This document shows positions 1-11,800 of a DNA stretch of 64,000 nucleotides, piece by piece. This DNA is from Metallyticus violacea (Eukaryota; Arthropoda; Insecta; Mantodea; Metallyticidae), in contig CM060831.1 of the NCBI GenBank assembly GCA_030762175.1, forward strand, positions 72,137,001 to 72,201,000, in the 5' to 3' direction. The position numbers were made by a program, and so were the translations under genes. Below the pieces are notes generated by a model, which did no database searches, had not been told where the DNA came from, and saw only the letters and a list, made by a program, of their open reading frames with translations. Numbering within the stretch: the first letter of the stretch is position 1; each line of letters starts with the position of its first letter.

Positions 1-2930
1 TCAGTTAATGGATCAGTTTATTTTATTGCGAATATTGCTACGCCTACCCCTATTCCATCCTCAATCTATTATTTTTCCTCTATTTCGTTGAGTATTATAT
101 TTAAGCATGAATATACTCAAGGAAAGAATATATATTTGTAATATGTATATAGGAGTCTATAACAATAAATATACCATCATTACTACCCTCTGTAAAACTT
201 TGGAAGTTATGCTGGCAGAAAAGGGAATGTGAAAGCAGTAAGTAATTTCTTTTCAAGGGACGGTGTATGTACCTTAACTCAAGAATAAACACCCGATACT
301 CTAGCAGCTATCAAAATAAGAGATCAGTTGTAATTTCATTTTTACTTTAACAAAATCTCTCCTCTTCCACTGCTATAGTTTCTGTATTCTTCATAGTTTC
401 AAATTGTATCTATTTTAATTAAACTGTAATATTAATTTTAATTAATTATATTTATTTTAATTTTAATTTTTTCATTTGCTTTAATAAGTTTGTATCACTG
501 TAGCTAATAAAACTTTTTCGATCCTGTGTACTGCACTGGAAACAGGGAGGACTATTTAACATCAACAAAGGGGGTTTTGTGCTAGCAGCAGAATAATTCT
601 TTATCAAATGTTTGAAGAGTATTTCTAAAATTACGGAAAAGCTAAGGGACTTTGTCAACAAAGAAGTACCCACAATATCAAGCGCTACAATAAAATACAC
701 ATTCTTGCATGAAAGACTGAACTTTTTAATTCGACAAATGTTCTATAATTTTGAAGGTAAAGTTTCTATGGGGGTATTTCGGTAAATATTTGCACTAGAA
801 ACTAGTGGAAAAAATTATTGTGATTCCAATGACCTTCGCTACATCAATACCATGTTGAAAAAATGACCTTAAACTTTATATTTGCTAAACTTAAATTAGT
901 TATGTTCTGTCTTTAATCTTGAGAAGTTACCTCATCAATATTAACTGCCGTATAGAAGTTATTTAAGGCGATAATCTATGCCTAACCCGGCATAGGGGAA
1001 AATCTGGTTTACTGCAATAGGATTAGTCTGCAGTGTTCATCTTACTTGGGAGTATTCTGTCACCCTGTCTTAGTAACTGCTCACTATTTCCGTAAATATG
1101 TAAACATTGCGTATGGAACAGTGCACATGTGAATAAGAGCATATTTATTGTGATTTAAGTCTGTGACAGGAACTTTCAATTTACCTGCTGCACTTATATA
1201 TCGTTATATAACATGTAAGAACGGAGTGTTATAAAAAGAAATAAAATAACAATAAAATAGAAATTTATTAGAAAACAAACATAAAATCTATATCCACAAA
1301 ACTTGTTTAATTTCTGCAGAGATGAATTGAAGTGCAAACCAGCGGTTAGATCTTTGACTTTATTGGTATAAAATCCTAATAATGCGCAATGTTCACTCTT
1401 TATAAAGCTTTCACTGCACATTAACCGTGCTGAATACGTGCCCATCTAGTGACCGCACAAATGAAATTTGTAATCCTCTTCACATGAAACATATCCCAAC
1501 AAATGTCAGTGAAATCAATACAAAAAGTTCACAAGGGTTTAGGTCGAGGGAGCAGTCACAAATTTATTGACCCTACAGACTAATGCAAGTTCCCGCGGGA
1601 ACCAGCTCTACATCCACACATAGCAAACACATCGTTTTTTGGTTCGTATTTCTTTGGGTCACTCTGTATAAGTAACGGAATAGAATGGGTGCAATGTAAA
1701 CATTTTACAGCAGTCAAAAGTGTCATTTAATAACCAATAGTGGTTCTACAAATTAATCAATTAAACGCTTCTATATACTGCTTAACTATTACTAGCGGGG
1801 TGCAGTGATATACGTTGTCGACTATTTAAGGAAATATATTCAGAGAAATTGCTTCTTCAATTATATATTGAATAATATGTAAATAAATAAAATTCAAACT
1901 AAAAATATATTGAGTAAAAATAAAAACTATTTACTGCCGTAATAGACCACCATTTTTCACCTTTTAAATAATTTATTTTTCAGCTTAGTAAACAAATTAA
2001 ATACTGCATTTCGATGACATTAAAGGCTAAAAACCTACCGTAAGCCAATAAATTAATTAGTAAGTATAATCAATGTAAATATAAATTTGTACCAGAAATT
2101 TTAACAGTCACTGCTCATTGGAAAGACTTAGTAGAACTTAGAACATGATACTGTAATTCTCAATAATGAACAAGAGAAAGTAGATAAACAGAGCCTTATT
2201 CATAATATTACTAATAAAAAGATGTAAAGAAAGGAAAGGTTTATTTAGACTAAGGTTAATAAAGTTGTTAAATATCATGAAACTAAATACACCCTTCTGC
2301 TATGGGACATTAATTTATCTGTTAAAAATTGCAATAAATTTATGTTCAGATGTTTTTCATTCTCCCCTCTAAAGCAAAACAAATATTTTATAGAGACAAT
2401 GCAGCCTAAATACAAATAGATACATTACATTTGTATCACTAGTTAAAGATATTTGTTTTATATACTTCAATAAAAAATTAAATTTTAAATACTTTTTCAT
2501 AAACAGACTATAATTTAATATTTATATTTATTAAAACGTTTTTATTTATTGTGTCAGAACTACTGTTATTAAGCCTGCTCTTCCACTCTGCTAATCTAAC
2601 AATGATTCAGTGACAATATAATAAGCGTTAACAAGGACAAAACACATATAAATATATGTAAAACATGAATAATTAACCTTATTAACGTAACAATAGTTCA
2701 AGCAGTAAAAGAGACAACTTATACACATATTATTATATGTATATTAAGAAAGAAATTGAAAATAAGCATAGAATAAAACTTAAAAAATGTAAAACAATAA
2801 GGAAATTAATGATAATAGGAAGATATATTCTAATAAATATCTATATTGGAAAACAATGAATATAAGTCTAAGGCAATGCGTTATTTCCAATCACATTAAA
2901 CAATGCCTTATGAAATACCAATTTTTTAAA
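1..2930. other. AT-rich stretch without recognised gene
   Basis: I see no coding similarity on either strand. All open frames are below about 85 codons and look random. The region holds AT-rich runs (for example 420-475 and 2460-2560) and one small GC palindrome listed separately. It is probably old decayed repeat or intergenic DNA. Confidence 0.6.
1589..1602. repeat. 14-bp perfect GC palindrome
   Basis: GTTCCCGCGGGAAC reads the same on both strands. It contains TTCCCGC on each strand, which resembles an E2F/DP core, but no gene or promoter context supports a regulatory role. Confidence 0.4.
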
Positions 2931-3517
2931 TAGTTTTTAACGCCAGTTTTTACTACTGAGGCACCATGGCGGTGGACACTGATGATACACTAGATGAAAT
3001 GATATATTGGGAAAGGATTTTAGGAAACGTTCCAGACCTAAGTTTAGGGTACCTCTCCGGCAGTGTAGGTCCTGATGGTGTAGAGGTAACCATACTTGCT
3101 TTTCTAAACCCAAGATCGTGGGTTCAAACCCGGCCAGGATCGATGGATTTTTTCGGGCGTAAAAATCCTAAGTATGGCTTCCTTCGGAAGGGAAGTAAAG
3201 TCTTGGGTCCCGTGTTGTACATTTACGGCACGAAAAAGAACCTCAAGCCTGATTGAAGAGGCCTTTGAGGAAAATTTGTTGACCGTTTCAAACCCGGAAT
3301 TGAATGGGACGCTGATGACCTGAGATGTTAAAAAGTGTCCTTTAACAAAACGAATCAAAAAAAAAAAAAAAAAGATTCCCTGGCATTTGCCAATTATGAG
3401 AACTGAGGAAAACGTAGAAAAAAACCTGTCAGGGAGAAAGGTCCTGGCGGGATTCGAAACCCAAATATCCCGCTTACGAGTACGCGCCTTAACGACCTCG
3501 GCCACCTCTGGCGGTCC
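2931..3517 (-). mobile_element. SINE B, split by a SINE A insertion
   Basis: This is a tRNA-derived retroposon in reverse orientation. The right part (3375-3517) is the reverse complement of the Ser/Leu-like tRNA head (GGTGGCCGAGG, then a GGTTTCGAATCCC-like B box) and the start of the body with its TTTTCCTCAGT motif. The left part (2931-3064) is the reverse complement of the rest of the body, including the ACCCTAAACTTAGG and GGTGCCTCAGTAG motifs also seen in the copies at 44.4 and 63.6 kb. Between the two parts lies a complete SINE A in the opposite orientation. The apparent 96-codon open frame at 2966-3256 runs across both SINEs and is not a gene. I could not find a target duplication for SINE B itself. 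Confidence 0.85.
3065..3374 (+). mobile_element. SINE A inserted into SINE B
   Basis: This is a tRNA-derived SINE. The head starts GGTCCTGATGGTGTAGAGG (A-box region), followed by the B box GGTTCAAACCC. The family body follows: GGATTTTTTCGGGCGTAAAA, then CTTCCTTCGGAAGGGAAG, CGGCACGAAAAAGAACCTC and GGGACGCTGATGACCTGAG. It ends in a run of 18 A at 3357-3374. It interrupts SINE B. The junctions show a diverged candidate target duplication (CTCCGGCAGT on the left, CCCTGGCATT on the right). It is more diverged in the head than the 29-kb copy. Confidence 0.88.
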
Positions 3518-3531
3518 CATAAAGTTTCGTA

Positions 3532-4130
3532 TTTATATCCTGTGGTAATGCTAATAGAAAGAAAATTAAAAACAAATATTTGATCTTCAGCACTTAGTAC
3601 TTTATCCCATAGCCCTCTAGTCTTGATTATTGTAGTTCGTACTGATGGCACAAAGTCAACGAGCTTGGCCAAACGCTTCTGCAGAATTTTCTTCCTCTTA
3701 TTTACTGAATGCTTAGAAGAAGTTCTTTTAACTGGGTTGGATAGCTTTCTGTTCGAGCATATTTATACAACTTCTCCCAAAGCTTCATTTGGCTTGACCA
3801 CTTTTTTCTTCTGGAATATGTTTCTGATGCCCAGAAGAGAGTTTTGGATCATCATACTGAACTATCCCTTTAAATGAAACATTCCATCTTGCATGAAACT
3901 CATATGACCTTTTGGGATGCCTGCCTTAAACCGGCCCATTGCTTCATCATTCACGAACAAAGGGATGCCGTCACTTCGAGAGTTATAACTCTATGCTAAT
4001 GCTGTCTCCATTGATTGCTCCATTGGTGACTAACTGGTATATTTTGCTATTTCCCTTTTTGGTTGATCGTCGAATATACTTGATGCCATCATATCTCGTC
4101 ACTCCATAAGAATTCGGACCATCATTAGCG
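3532..4130 (-). pseudogene. Unidentified decayed coding-like sequence
   Basis: Conceptual translation of the minus strand gives protein-like stretches broken by stops and frameshifts. From the 5' side they include GVTRYDGIKYI (near 4080), VNDEAMGRFKAGIPKGHMS (near 3930), QYDDPKLSSGHQKHIPEEKS in a shifted frame, and a basic run KRKKILQKRLAKLVDFVPS (near 3660). The composition (lysine-rich, no low complexity) is unlike random AT-rich DNA. I do not recognise the family. It could be a processed pseudogene of a nuclear protein or part of an unknown transposon. No introns, poly-A tail or target duplications are clear. The downstream side abuts SINE B. Confidence is low because the reading depends on joining frames by eye. 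Confidence 0.35.
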
Positions 4131-7100
4131 CTCCATGTTGCTATTTTCATTTACTGGACGATAGTCTATTGTTTTTAAGAGCAAAAACGTGTTAAAATCT
4201 TAGTAAAAACTCTTTTATCGAACTTTTGAGACCTAAAAGTAACAAAAGGTTACAGAATGTGGCATCGCATTTCTATTTGAACTGCAAAACATAGGTATCT
4301 CTATAATTTTTTGTTCATAGCCACTCAAGGCGTAACAAATATGCAGATAATATAGGAAAGGAAAGGCAAAGAGACAATGTCAAGATTACTGTTCTCCAAC
4401 CTCCTTTCCCCTCTCAGCAGGACTGAAATTTTGTGCACACACAGACGTACAGATTACATGGCGGTTTCTACATTGATTCGAGTTCAAAAGATCAAAGGTT
4501 GGGCTTCACCCTTTTCCTGTTCTCTAAGAAAAGCGAATGAAAAAAGCGCGGAATGCGAAGGAAGAGGAGAAATAGGTCGGACGTTTTTTTTTTCTTTTAG
4601 ACATTGTTCCACAAAAATCCAGAAGAAAGTTCAAAGTCGAGAAAAGACGGAGTGAATCCGTTGCGAAAGCCGAAGGGTTTCACTATAGTACGAAATACTT
4701 GTCAACGTTTCCGTTCCGGTTTTCAGCACATCTGACTTCTTCTAGAAATTGTTCTTCTGCTCGTAAATGTTTCACTTCCTTTGTTAGTGATTTTCTACGT
4801 TCACGTTCATATAATGATGACAAAATACCCATTGATTTTGTGACGCTTATATATAGGCTAGGCTAGTTATCTTCAAACACACTATTTAGAACTTTTTTAA
4901 AGGTTTCTAGGCAATATACTTGCACGGACTTCGTTTAGCGCTTGCTTAACTCCAGTTTGGACGAATTCATAAATAGAAAATCTGCATACCCACTCAAACT
5001 TTGAAGAGTTTTCTTTGTAGCCCAGATAAAAAATGCAGAGTATGTGATAAGTGGCTCTATATTTTAAATGTCATAACGTTTAGTACTTGGTAGAGATATT
5101 TTTTAATCAAGCTACTCTTTTCTCATTAATATCTCCGCAAAGAATGAATTAGAATTTTATTGGGTGTCTGGACATTAGGGCATAGAAGATAATAAAACTG
5201 ACAAAAGAGGTAACTAAGATTACTTCACAGGACAAGACCCTTTCTACTGTATTAGCAATAAAGTTGCTACAACACAGTAGACTAAGAAAAAACATCCAAT
5301 AAAATGGAAGAACTCCCGCGGTGAAATATTATTAAAAGGTCAAATAACACTCTGGCTATGGACCAACTGAGTAGAAATAGAAAACTATTGGAATGATTAT
5401 TGGACAGGAACTCCAGTAATGGGATCATAGAAATGCATGTAAATAAGCTAAAGAGATTGCAAAACATATCTTACTAAAGTGTGAAATTTTGCCAAGAATA
5501 CTCTATTAGAATAGGGTCCTTAAGAAGAGCAATTCGTAATATTGTACGAAATAGTCTTAAGCTCTAGATCTGAAATAACATAGTTAGAATTAAGGCAGTG
5601 CACATATAGGCCCTTGTGGCTTAAATGCCAAGGTATATTATTACAAACGCATTAATCATTAGTTCATTCCTGAAGTTGCTATGCGTGACGCTAAACCCAC
5701 TCAGTCTCTTTAATTAAATAAAACCAAAAATAACTAAAGATGACTTTGATATGGGAACGCACACATAACCCTAAGAAGTAAGTGCAAAAACCATGGAGCA
5801 CTAGGTTTATGGTGTTGTAATAATAATTTAAATATCATTGCCTGAATTATTAATAATGGACCCAAAGAAGAATCAAATAAATACATTATTTAAAAACCTA
5901 ACAAGAAAATAAAAGACAAAAGTAAAGCACAGGGTGCATAACAGTCTTTATATACTGTGACAGATCCTCACTCCCACGCACGCCCTAGGAGTAAATGCTT
6001 TTAGATAATGTAAATAGTGATAATTATAAAATATAGCTTAGGGTAGCAAACTGGGACACTTCATGTTACGAAAATGTATTCATGGCTACTTGGACGTTTG
6101 ACTCTATGACAATAGGGAAAAGGTAGCATTTTGTCATCGTTTGTGTTTCTTCTGCTGGTAATAGCTAGAACGATGGGTCTTTCTACTGTAACAAAGCTAA
6201 GTGCATGCAGGTGGCTGAACAATAGATCCTTTTGTATCTTAGTTGGAGGAGATGCTTCAAAATTCATTGAAGGTAGAAGGGGGAACAGGTGTCGGCGACG
6301 AAATCGTTACATCGTATGATGAGGAACTCTCCAATAAAGTGCCAGAAAAGCGATATATTTAAAATAAGTGCGTTTAGCAGCCCAAGAGCTAACTAGTTAT
6401 ATTGAAATATATCTAAGGCTCAGGAAAACCTTGGGCTCTGTGCTGTAGATCCCAAGTAACTCTTTGAAACCACGTGGAGACGTTTGGATTTTATATGTAA
6501 GGAGAAACAAATCTAGCAAAGCAGGTTTTTACCGGGTTGTTTTTTTATCAGATGGCAGCGGCAGTTCAGATTAAATAGTTAAGACAGTACAAAGCATTAC
6601 CAGATCGGGTAGTAGACGAGAGGCACACAGATGCAGTATATTTACCATGCGTCATCGAAGTCTTAGAGATAACGAATCAGGTGGCGGATAACTAGTAATG
6701 TGATTAAACATTTCAATACGTTTAAAATGCAGCAAGGTCATGTGAATTAAACTATCCCTCTCCATCTTCCTTCCCAGGTGACTAATAAAAACAGGAAAGT
6801 CGACTTCGGGCTCCCGAACGACCCGGGGTACGAAGTGGGACCCTTGGTCCAACCGACAACATCAACATCTGCATGTAAAAACCGCTTCAAATCGGGCATA
6901 TCTAACATGGGGCAACATCGACGCACACCCGCTTCAATTCTAATGAGAAAAGTACTCGATTTATGAAAGCCAAAGGTTAATGCACAACAAACTGTATCTC
7001 CGGAGGTGGCCGTCGACATGCCGATGTCTAAAGGGGAAAATACACCACGGCTAAATATATAGGTAGAGTTGGTTTAGGTAATCAGTGCCAGGCGTAACTA

Positions 7101-8211
7101 TTCGAACTGCCTTTGAGCATCAAGATCTTTTTGGTTTTAATTTTTAAATTCCCTAATGTTCACAAACAAGAAGAAAATATCCATTTGCGACATTTTTTGA
7201 CAGCCTCTGTATATTTTAAGAGTCTGAATTAAGCATGATGCTATTTTTCTCTTAATTAAAATTATCTAAATGTTATCTGTAATTACATTATTAAAGACAT
7301 AAATAATGCATAAGTTTGTTTATTAAACTTGGATAACTGATTTAGAATTAAAATATAAATGCACGGTGTCTACCTTTGCGAAATCCATAATCCACATAAT
7401 TGGTGATATGGACTTGAAACCGGCCAATCGCTGTAGGCAGTAAACTTTGCACATTATTCCGGGGTTACTAGCTGACACTTCGGGCCTCATGGACTGGAGC
7501 AGCAAGTCAGGAAATTGAATAAAATTGTCCAGGGAATAAAAATGGAATTCAGTGAGGTGAGCACTCACCTATTAGACACGTTAACACAAAATTGGCGGGA
7601 GTATTTCGCGCCATTGCCATGGATTGCGTCATTTCGTATTGTGTATAAAAGGTATAGATATTGTTCAAAAAGGGGCAGTCTCAAAATTTTCCAGACCCAA
7701 ATATGTGTGACTGCTGTGGTCCAGAGCTCAGCGTAAGGGCGGCCTAAGTACCAAGTACCAGTTCCGCCGACGAAGCTTGAGCGCCAGTCACCACTTTAAC
7801 TGCAACATTGCAGTTCACATCATTGAGCTGATTTAAGAATTCAATTAAATTAACAATTTTTTTCGCACTCAGCACCTTTTGGTCAGCGCAATAAACCTAC
7901 GCGTTTGCCAAGATTACCTTGCCCGTGGTTAACGTGAGACATGAATTTGCCCGAACATGTATGTTAGGAGAATACCAACAAGTAAATAAAGAAGCGTTAT
8001 TTATCGTCACCTTTGTAGTTCCGTTCCACTCATGCCCGGCGGCTAGCTTACAGCCGCAAAAATCCAGCGGAGCGCACTCTAGAGAGTTTCATCGAAGAAG
8101 AGTGGGTCTGCAGCAGCCGTGGCGAAACCTGCGATTAGCTGGCACAAATTGTTTACCGTAGCTACCATGCAGCTCAATTCACATTCCCCACCAACGTTTT
8201 ATGGCTCCATA
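4131..8211. other. No recognised feature
   Basis: Only short open frames occur (up to about 92 codons) and none resembles a known protein. Local GC-richer patches at 6760-7020 and 7740-8160 show no motif that I can assign. Confidence 0.5.
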
Positions 8212-8350
8212 TTCCAGGTTGCCTCAGTCGTTATCAATAACAAATACTCAGGAGTTATCCTAAACTTAGGCCTGGAACGGTTTCTACACAAAATTCTTTT
8301 CCCGGTAAATCATTTCATTCCATATATCATTCGTGTTCACTGTCTGCAAA
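8212..8350 (+). mobile_element. SINE B body fragment
   Basis: A degraded internal part of SINE B without its tRNA head. It shows CCAGGTTGCCTCAGTC (family CCAGGTTTTCCTCAGTC), TCCTAAACTTAGGCCTGGAA, and the AAATCATTTCATTCCATAT and TGTTCACTGTCTGC motifs of the 3' half. The 3' repeat tail is absent. Confidence 0.75.
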
Positions 8351-10435
8351 ATCACGGAAATTAAACGGACGTTAAATAAAATTTAAATAAGTTAATAAAA
8401 TATCATTCAATAAAATTCTGACTAGAGTACAACAGAAAAATAGCAACACTTTTAATAAGGCAAGATTCTGTTCTAGATACATATTTATAGACTATTGTGT
8501 TATTTTTACCGTATTGAATAAAGAGAATAAACGTAACTAGTTATAACTGAGAAAAGGCATTCTATCATCACCTTTGTGAGCCATTTTGTATAAACTTTCC
8601 GAACCTTTCTTTTCCCTTTCCAACCAAATCTTACACTTTAAAATCTGTTTTTTTTTTTAAGTTATTACACATGTACCAGAATTGTATGATAGCCTTTTTT
8701 TCTTCGTATATACAGAAGGTATAAAACTTGTATACTTTCACAGTGAGTAAAATTGACCAAAAGAAGGTCAAATAGATATCAGTACTATAGCAGGTGTAAT
8801 ATGTAAACCCTTTCATTTCCATGCACCATCAGGTCTCATATCTCAAATAAACACGGATATTGAATATTTTCCTGCATCATCAGATGTTCATTATATCAAT
8901 GTTGAAATACCACGACAAAACTTAAGACATTTAGTTGAACAAAGCAAGCTACTGAATTTCCCTTTTAAATCCACTGCCCACTAAATATCTTAGTCAGATA
9001 ATGTCGGACAATGCTTGAAAAATGAAACTGTGTCCTATTACGTGTAAATGCATCTTTTATCTTTGATAGAGAACACATAGCAGAGTTTCTTACGCATCTA
9101 TTAACCACAATATCTGCCCAAAATTTATTGAAAATAGACGGTGCTGCCTCATCATTACTATCGTGTTAGGGTTTAAATATGCCCAAACCTATGGGATAAA
9201 ATAATGCAGACTATACAGATAAAATTTAATACAGGGACAATAAATACCAATCCTTAGCAAGTTTTTGCTTTAGAATCTACGTTCAACATACACTTTTTTC
9301 TTTAATGATTACTACTTTTTAACGCCCTGTATAGAGCTTCCCTATGATATACTTTTTCTTGCTGTTAACTTTTCCTGTACTGCATTTTAGTCAATCCTCT
9401 TCTCTCTTGTGTTTTTTATATAAAATATCAGAAATTCTTTTCCAATTAGACTAATGAGCTTTCTCTATGAAACCCTTCTACACTTCCTCTCCCTTTCAAC
9501 ATCCTCGCTCCTTCGTTTTCCAAAAGCTCTTTTATACGTTTTCCCTTAGAGCGGCAATTTTTAATGCGCTTCTTTTTAATTCCAATGGCCGCTTTTACCA
9601 ATCATAAGTATGAGTATTGATATATGAGCAATGTCGTTGGTTTTAACGTCGATGCGGGCCCTGTAAACATATATGATAGAATGACGAATACAGATACAGA
9701 TAAATGTATACTTTCACCACGATATCGTTATACTTATGACGCCACATCGCAGGTTAGTTACTTGGATTGAATACCTTTACTCGAGGCACGTATATGTTGT
9801 AACTCATTCATTTTACATATATATATATATATATATATAATAGAAGATTCACAAGAAATCTGCAGACAGAAACAGAACAGGTAGAAGGGTGGCTACAATA
9901 GATACTTATGCTGAATGATGTTAGATATTCTGTTATTAATACGTTTCCATTTAATGATAACTCAATTAAACATTTTAACAACTTCAAGCTTATTTAGTAC
10001 CATTTTACAGAAAATGATTCTGTTGGTTTAAAATATAATCTTAAATTGCAAAATGTTTGATTACTCTTTAGCACCTAGAGAACAATCCTCATTATTGTTG
10101 GTCTCGGCAAACCACACCAAGATGTAGTAGAATCCTTAGAAGGTAGCCAATAACTGATCAAAAATGTTGTCTGGCAATACGAGATGATACAGAAGAAAAT
10201 CAAGGTATAATGTCCATATTTCTATACTGAAACGTCATTAAACAGCTGTTTCTGAATGGTAGAGGTGATCTTCTCGAAAACCATTGAAATGGAAGACCAG
10301 CCTTCAGTTTGCAAACAAATATGCGACACTGTCCCATAAATAATGTCAGTTTTTAAGCAAAGTTTCTTTCAAATGTTATCTAACAAAATATCGTCAGAGA
10401 AAATGACATGAGGTTTTGTGGTCTTGAGTCACCTT
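8351..10435. other. No recognised gene; contains an AT microsatellite
   Basis: Nothing coding is recognised. The only distinct feature is the dinucleotide repeat at 9817-9839. The minus strand just beyond the mariner remnant (10200-10430) might still be mariner 3' sequence but is too diverged to show. Confidence 0.5.
9817..9839. repeat. (AT)n microsatellite
   Basis: About 11 AT units in an uninterrupted run. Confidence 0.95.
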
Positions 10436-10945
10436 TCAGCGAGGTTTATTATCCGGCAACAGTGCCGGTTTCTGGATTTTGGTTTGAGGAACTAGGCGAT
10501 ACCATTTTCGCACTTCAAAATTTTCGAAATTTGTTCCACGCAGGAAATGGGGCATCGATCGAAACTGATGGTAGTCTGAAGGCGCAAGACCATGACTATA
10601 TCCTGAATATGATAGTAGTTCGATCCCCTCCAATTACTGGATTTATTCCATGGTTATTCGAGCAATATGAGATCTTGTATTGTACTGCTGCAAGAAAACT
10701 ATTTCGAATAGCTAATGCTGAGTATCATGTCTCAAAAATTCATGAATTCATTCCAGGTGTTGAGAATAAAGATATACATAGACTGCACGCCCGTTTGGAA
10801 CATATACCCAGCGAATTACATCTTCAAAATTTCTCCATACACTAACATTACTTTGGGACCGAACCAATTTTGTTGTTTGGCAGGTTGGCGGGATCGAGCA
10901 ACTTTTTCAGGATTGTTCATCACATGAAAAAGTTATATTGGTTAT
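10436..10945 (-). pseudogene. Mariner transposase fragment (C-terminal half)
   Basis: Minus-strand translation gives the second half of a mariner DD34D transposase. From the 5' side it reads FEDVIRWVYVPNGRAVYVYL, then a LYSQHLE-like stretch, LQQYNTRSHIARI at the second catalytic block (families usually have QDNAxPHxA, so the Asp looks like Tyr here), then LEGIELLSYSGYSHGLAPSD and YHQFRSMPHFLRG at the third catalytic block, where the final Asp is kept. Several stops interrupt the frame. The N-terminal half is missing: the sequence stops near 10945, right where the dispersed repeat starting at 10953 begins. A 145-codon plus-strand open frame at 10408-10845 is only the antisense shadow. It belongs to a different subfamily from the mariners at 29.5 and 45.2 kb. 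It is certainly inactive. Confidence 0.82.
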
Positions 10946-11497
10946 TTCACTGTGAAGTCATTTTAAAATTGAACAATGAAACGAAGCAAAATTTTGAATT
11001 CTGACCAACCACAGCCGGACTACGGTGTGAAATTATCGAAAAAATTATCAAACCCGTTTTATCACGCGACGTACATTTGTCTTGTGGCCAGTGTAGCCAA
11101 CTCTATATCTCGACTATATAATTCCTGAACACGCATCACTGACCACTAATGAAAGCAAAAAAAGCATGGACAATCTATAAACATAATGCAAAATGAAGAG
11201 TTCTTCAAAGCGTTTTGGTGTTGCGTTAAAAGTGCAAATTGGAATGATATGTTAGAAATTCCAAACCACAGAGTAGAGACACTGAATGTTCTGTTTTTCC
11301 TCAGCTGGTATTAGAAAATCGAACAGTAGCGATTGTAATAGTTGACTTTTGTACATTTCAGTTTCACGGTTTCTGAATGGAATAAATATTCACAAGCATA
11401 ACAAGTGTTAATATTCTGTGAGGGAATTTCAAGTATATATCACTTTTATTCTTATTCTGTTCATGAAATAGTCCTGAACCCGTATTTTCTCTTCTCT

Positions 11498-11537
11498 AAA
11501 AGAATGCTGATTATCAGTAGATAATCAGCATTCTTTT
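11498..11537. repeat. Perfect 18-bp inverted repeat (hairpin)
   Basis: The arms AAAGAATGCTGATTAT (core) at 11498-11515 and 11520-11537 are exact reverse complements separated by the 4-base loop AGTA. It lies inside copy 1 of the dispersed repeat. The matching position of copy 2 has no perfect hairpin. Confidence 0.95.
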
Positions 11538-11616
11538 GTAGAAAGATTGCTTGAAAAGGTTAAGTACAAATATACAAGTATTACAATTTCATAAGCCAAG
11601 TTTATGAGAATAATAT

Positions 11617-11700
11617 TGAAATTCTTATTTTATTCCTAAAATACTGAAATTCTTATTTTATTCCTAAAATACTGAAATTCTTATTTTATTCGTAAAATAC
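11617..11700 (+). repeat. 28-bp minisatellite, three units
   Basis: The unit begins TGAAATTCTTATTTTATTCC and is repeated at 11617, 11645 and 11673, with one base difference in the last unit. Copy 2 of the dispersed repeat (near 15990) has a single equivalent unit, so this is a local expansion in copy 1. Confidence 0.93.
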
Positions 11701-11710
11701 TCATAATAAA

Positions 11711-11786
11711 TATCACTGGAGGGTATGGGCTTTCCATACTCACTACATTTATGAGTTTATCGGCAATCTCATATCCTCTCGTGATA
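11711..11786. repeat. Terminal stem-loop of dispersed repeat, copy 1
   Basis: TATCACTGGAGGGTATG (11711-11727) pairs with CATATCCTCTCGTGATA (11770-11786) with few mismatches. A smaller inverted match lies in the loop. The equivalent structure is kept in copy 2. Confidence 0.85.
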
Positions 11787-11800
11787 TTGCTTGTGATAAT

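Larger units (their letters stand above)
10953..11800 (+). repeat. Dispersed approximately 0.8-kb repeat, copy 1
   Basis: This stretch aligns by eye along its whole length with 15320-16128. Shared blocks include GTTTTATCACGCGACGT, TATATAATTCCTGAACACGC, GAGTTCTTCAAAGCGTTTTG, GGTATTAGAAAATCGAAC and AGATTGCTTGAAAAGGTTAA. It ends in an imperfect stem-loop (11711-11786). The TATATAA about 25 bases before TCACTGACC looks like a core promoter, which is inference. No protein is encoded that I can recognise. Copy 1 carries two extras that copy 2 lacks: an 18-bp-arm hairpin and a 28-bp tandem repeat. It is probably a non-autonomous mobile element of unknown class. No target duplications were seen, and orientation is arbitrary. 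Confidence 0.85.

Noticed and set aside
2966..3256. 96-codon plus-strand open frame with ATG
   Set aside because: It runs across the SINE B body and the SINE A head; the sequence is fully explained by the two retroposons.
4040..4110. RYDG motif suggesting an SRA/YDG methyl-DNA-binding domain
   Set aside because: Only four residues match, and the rest of the stretch does not follow the domain.
10408..10845. 145-codon plus-strand open frame, among the longest in the window
   Set aside because: It is the antisense of a mariner transposase fragment whose motifs are clear on the minus strand.
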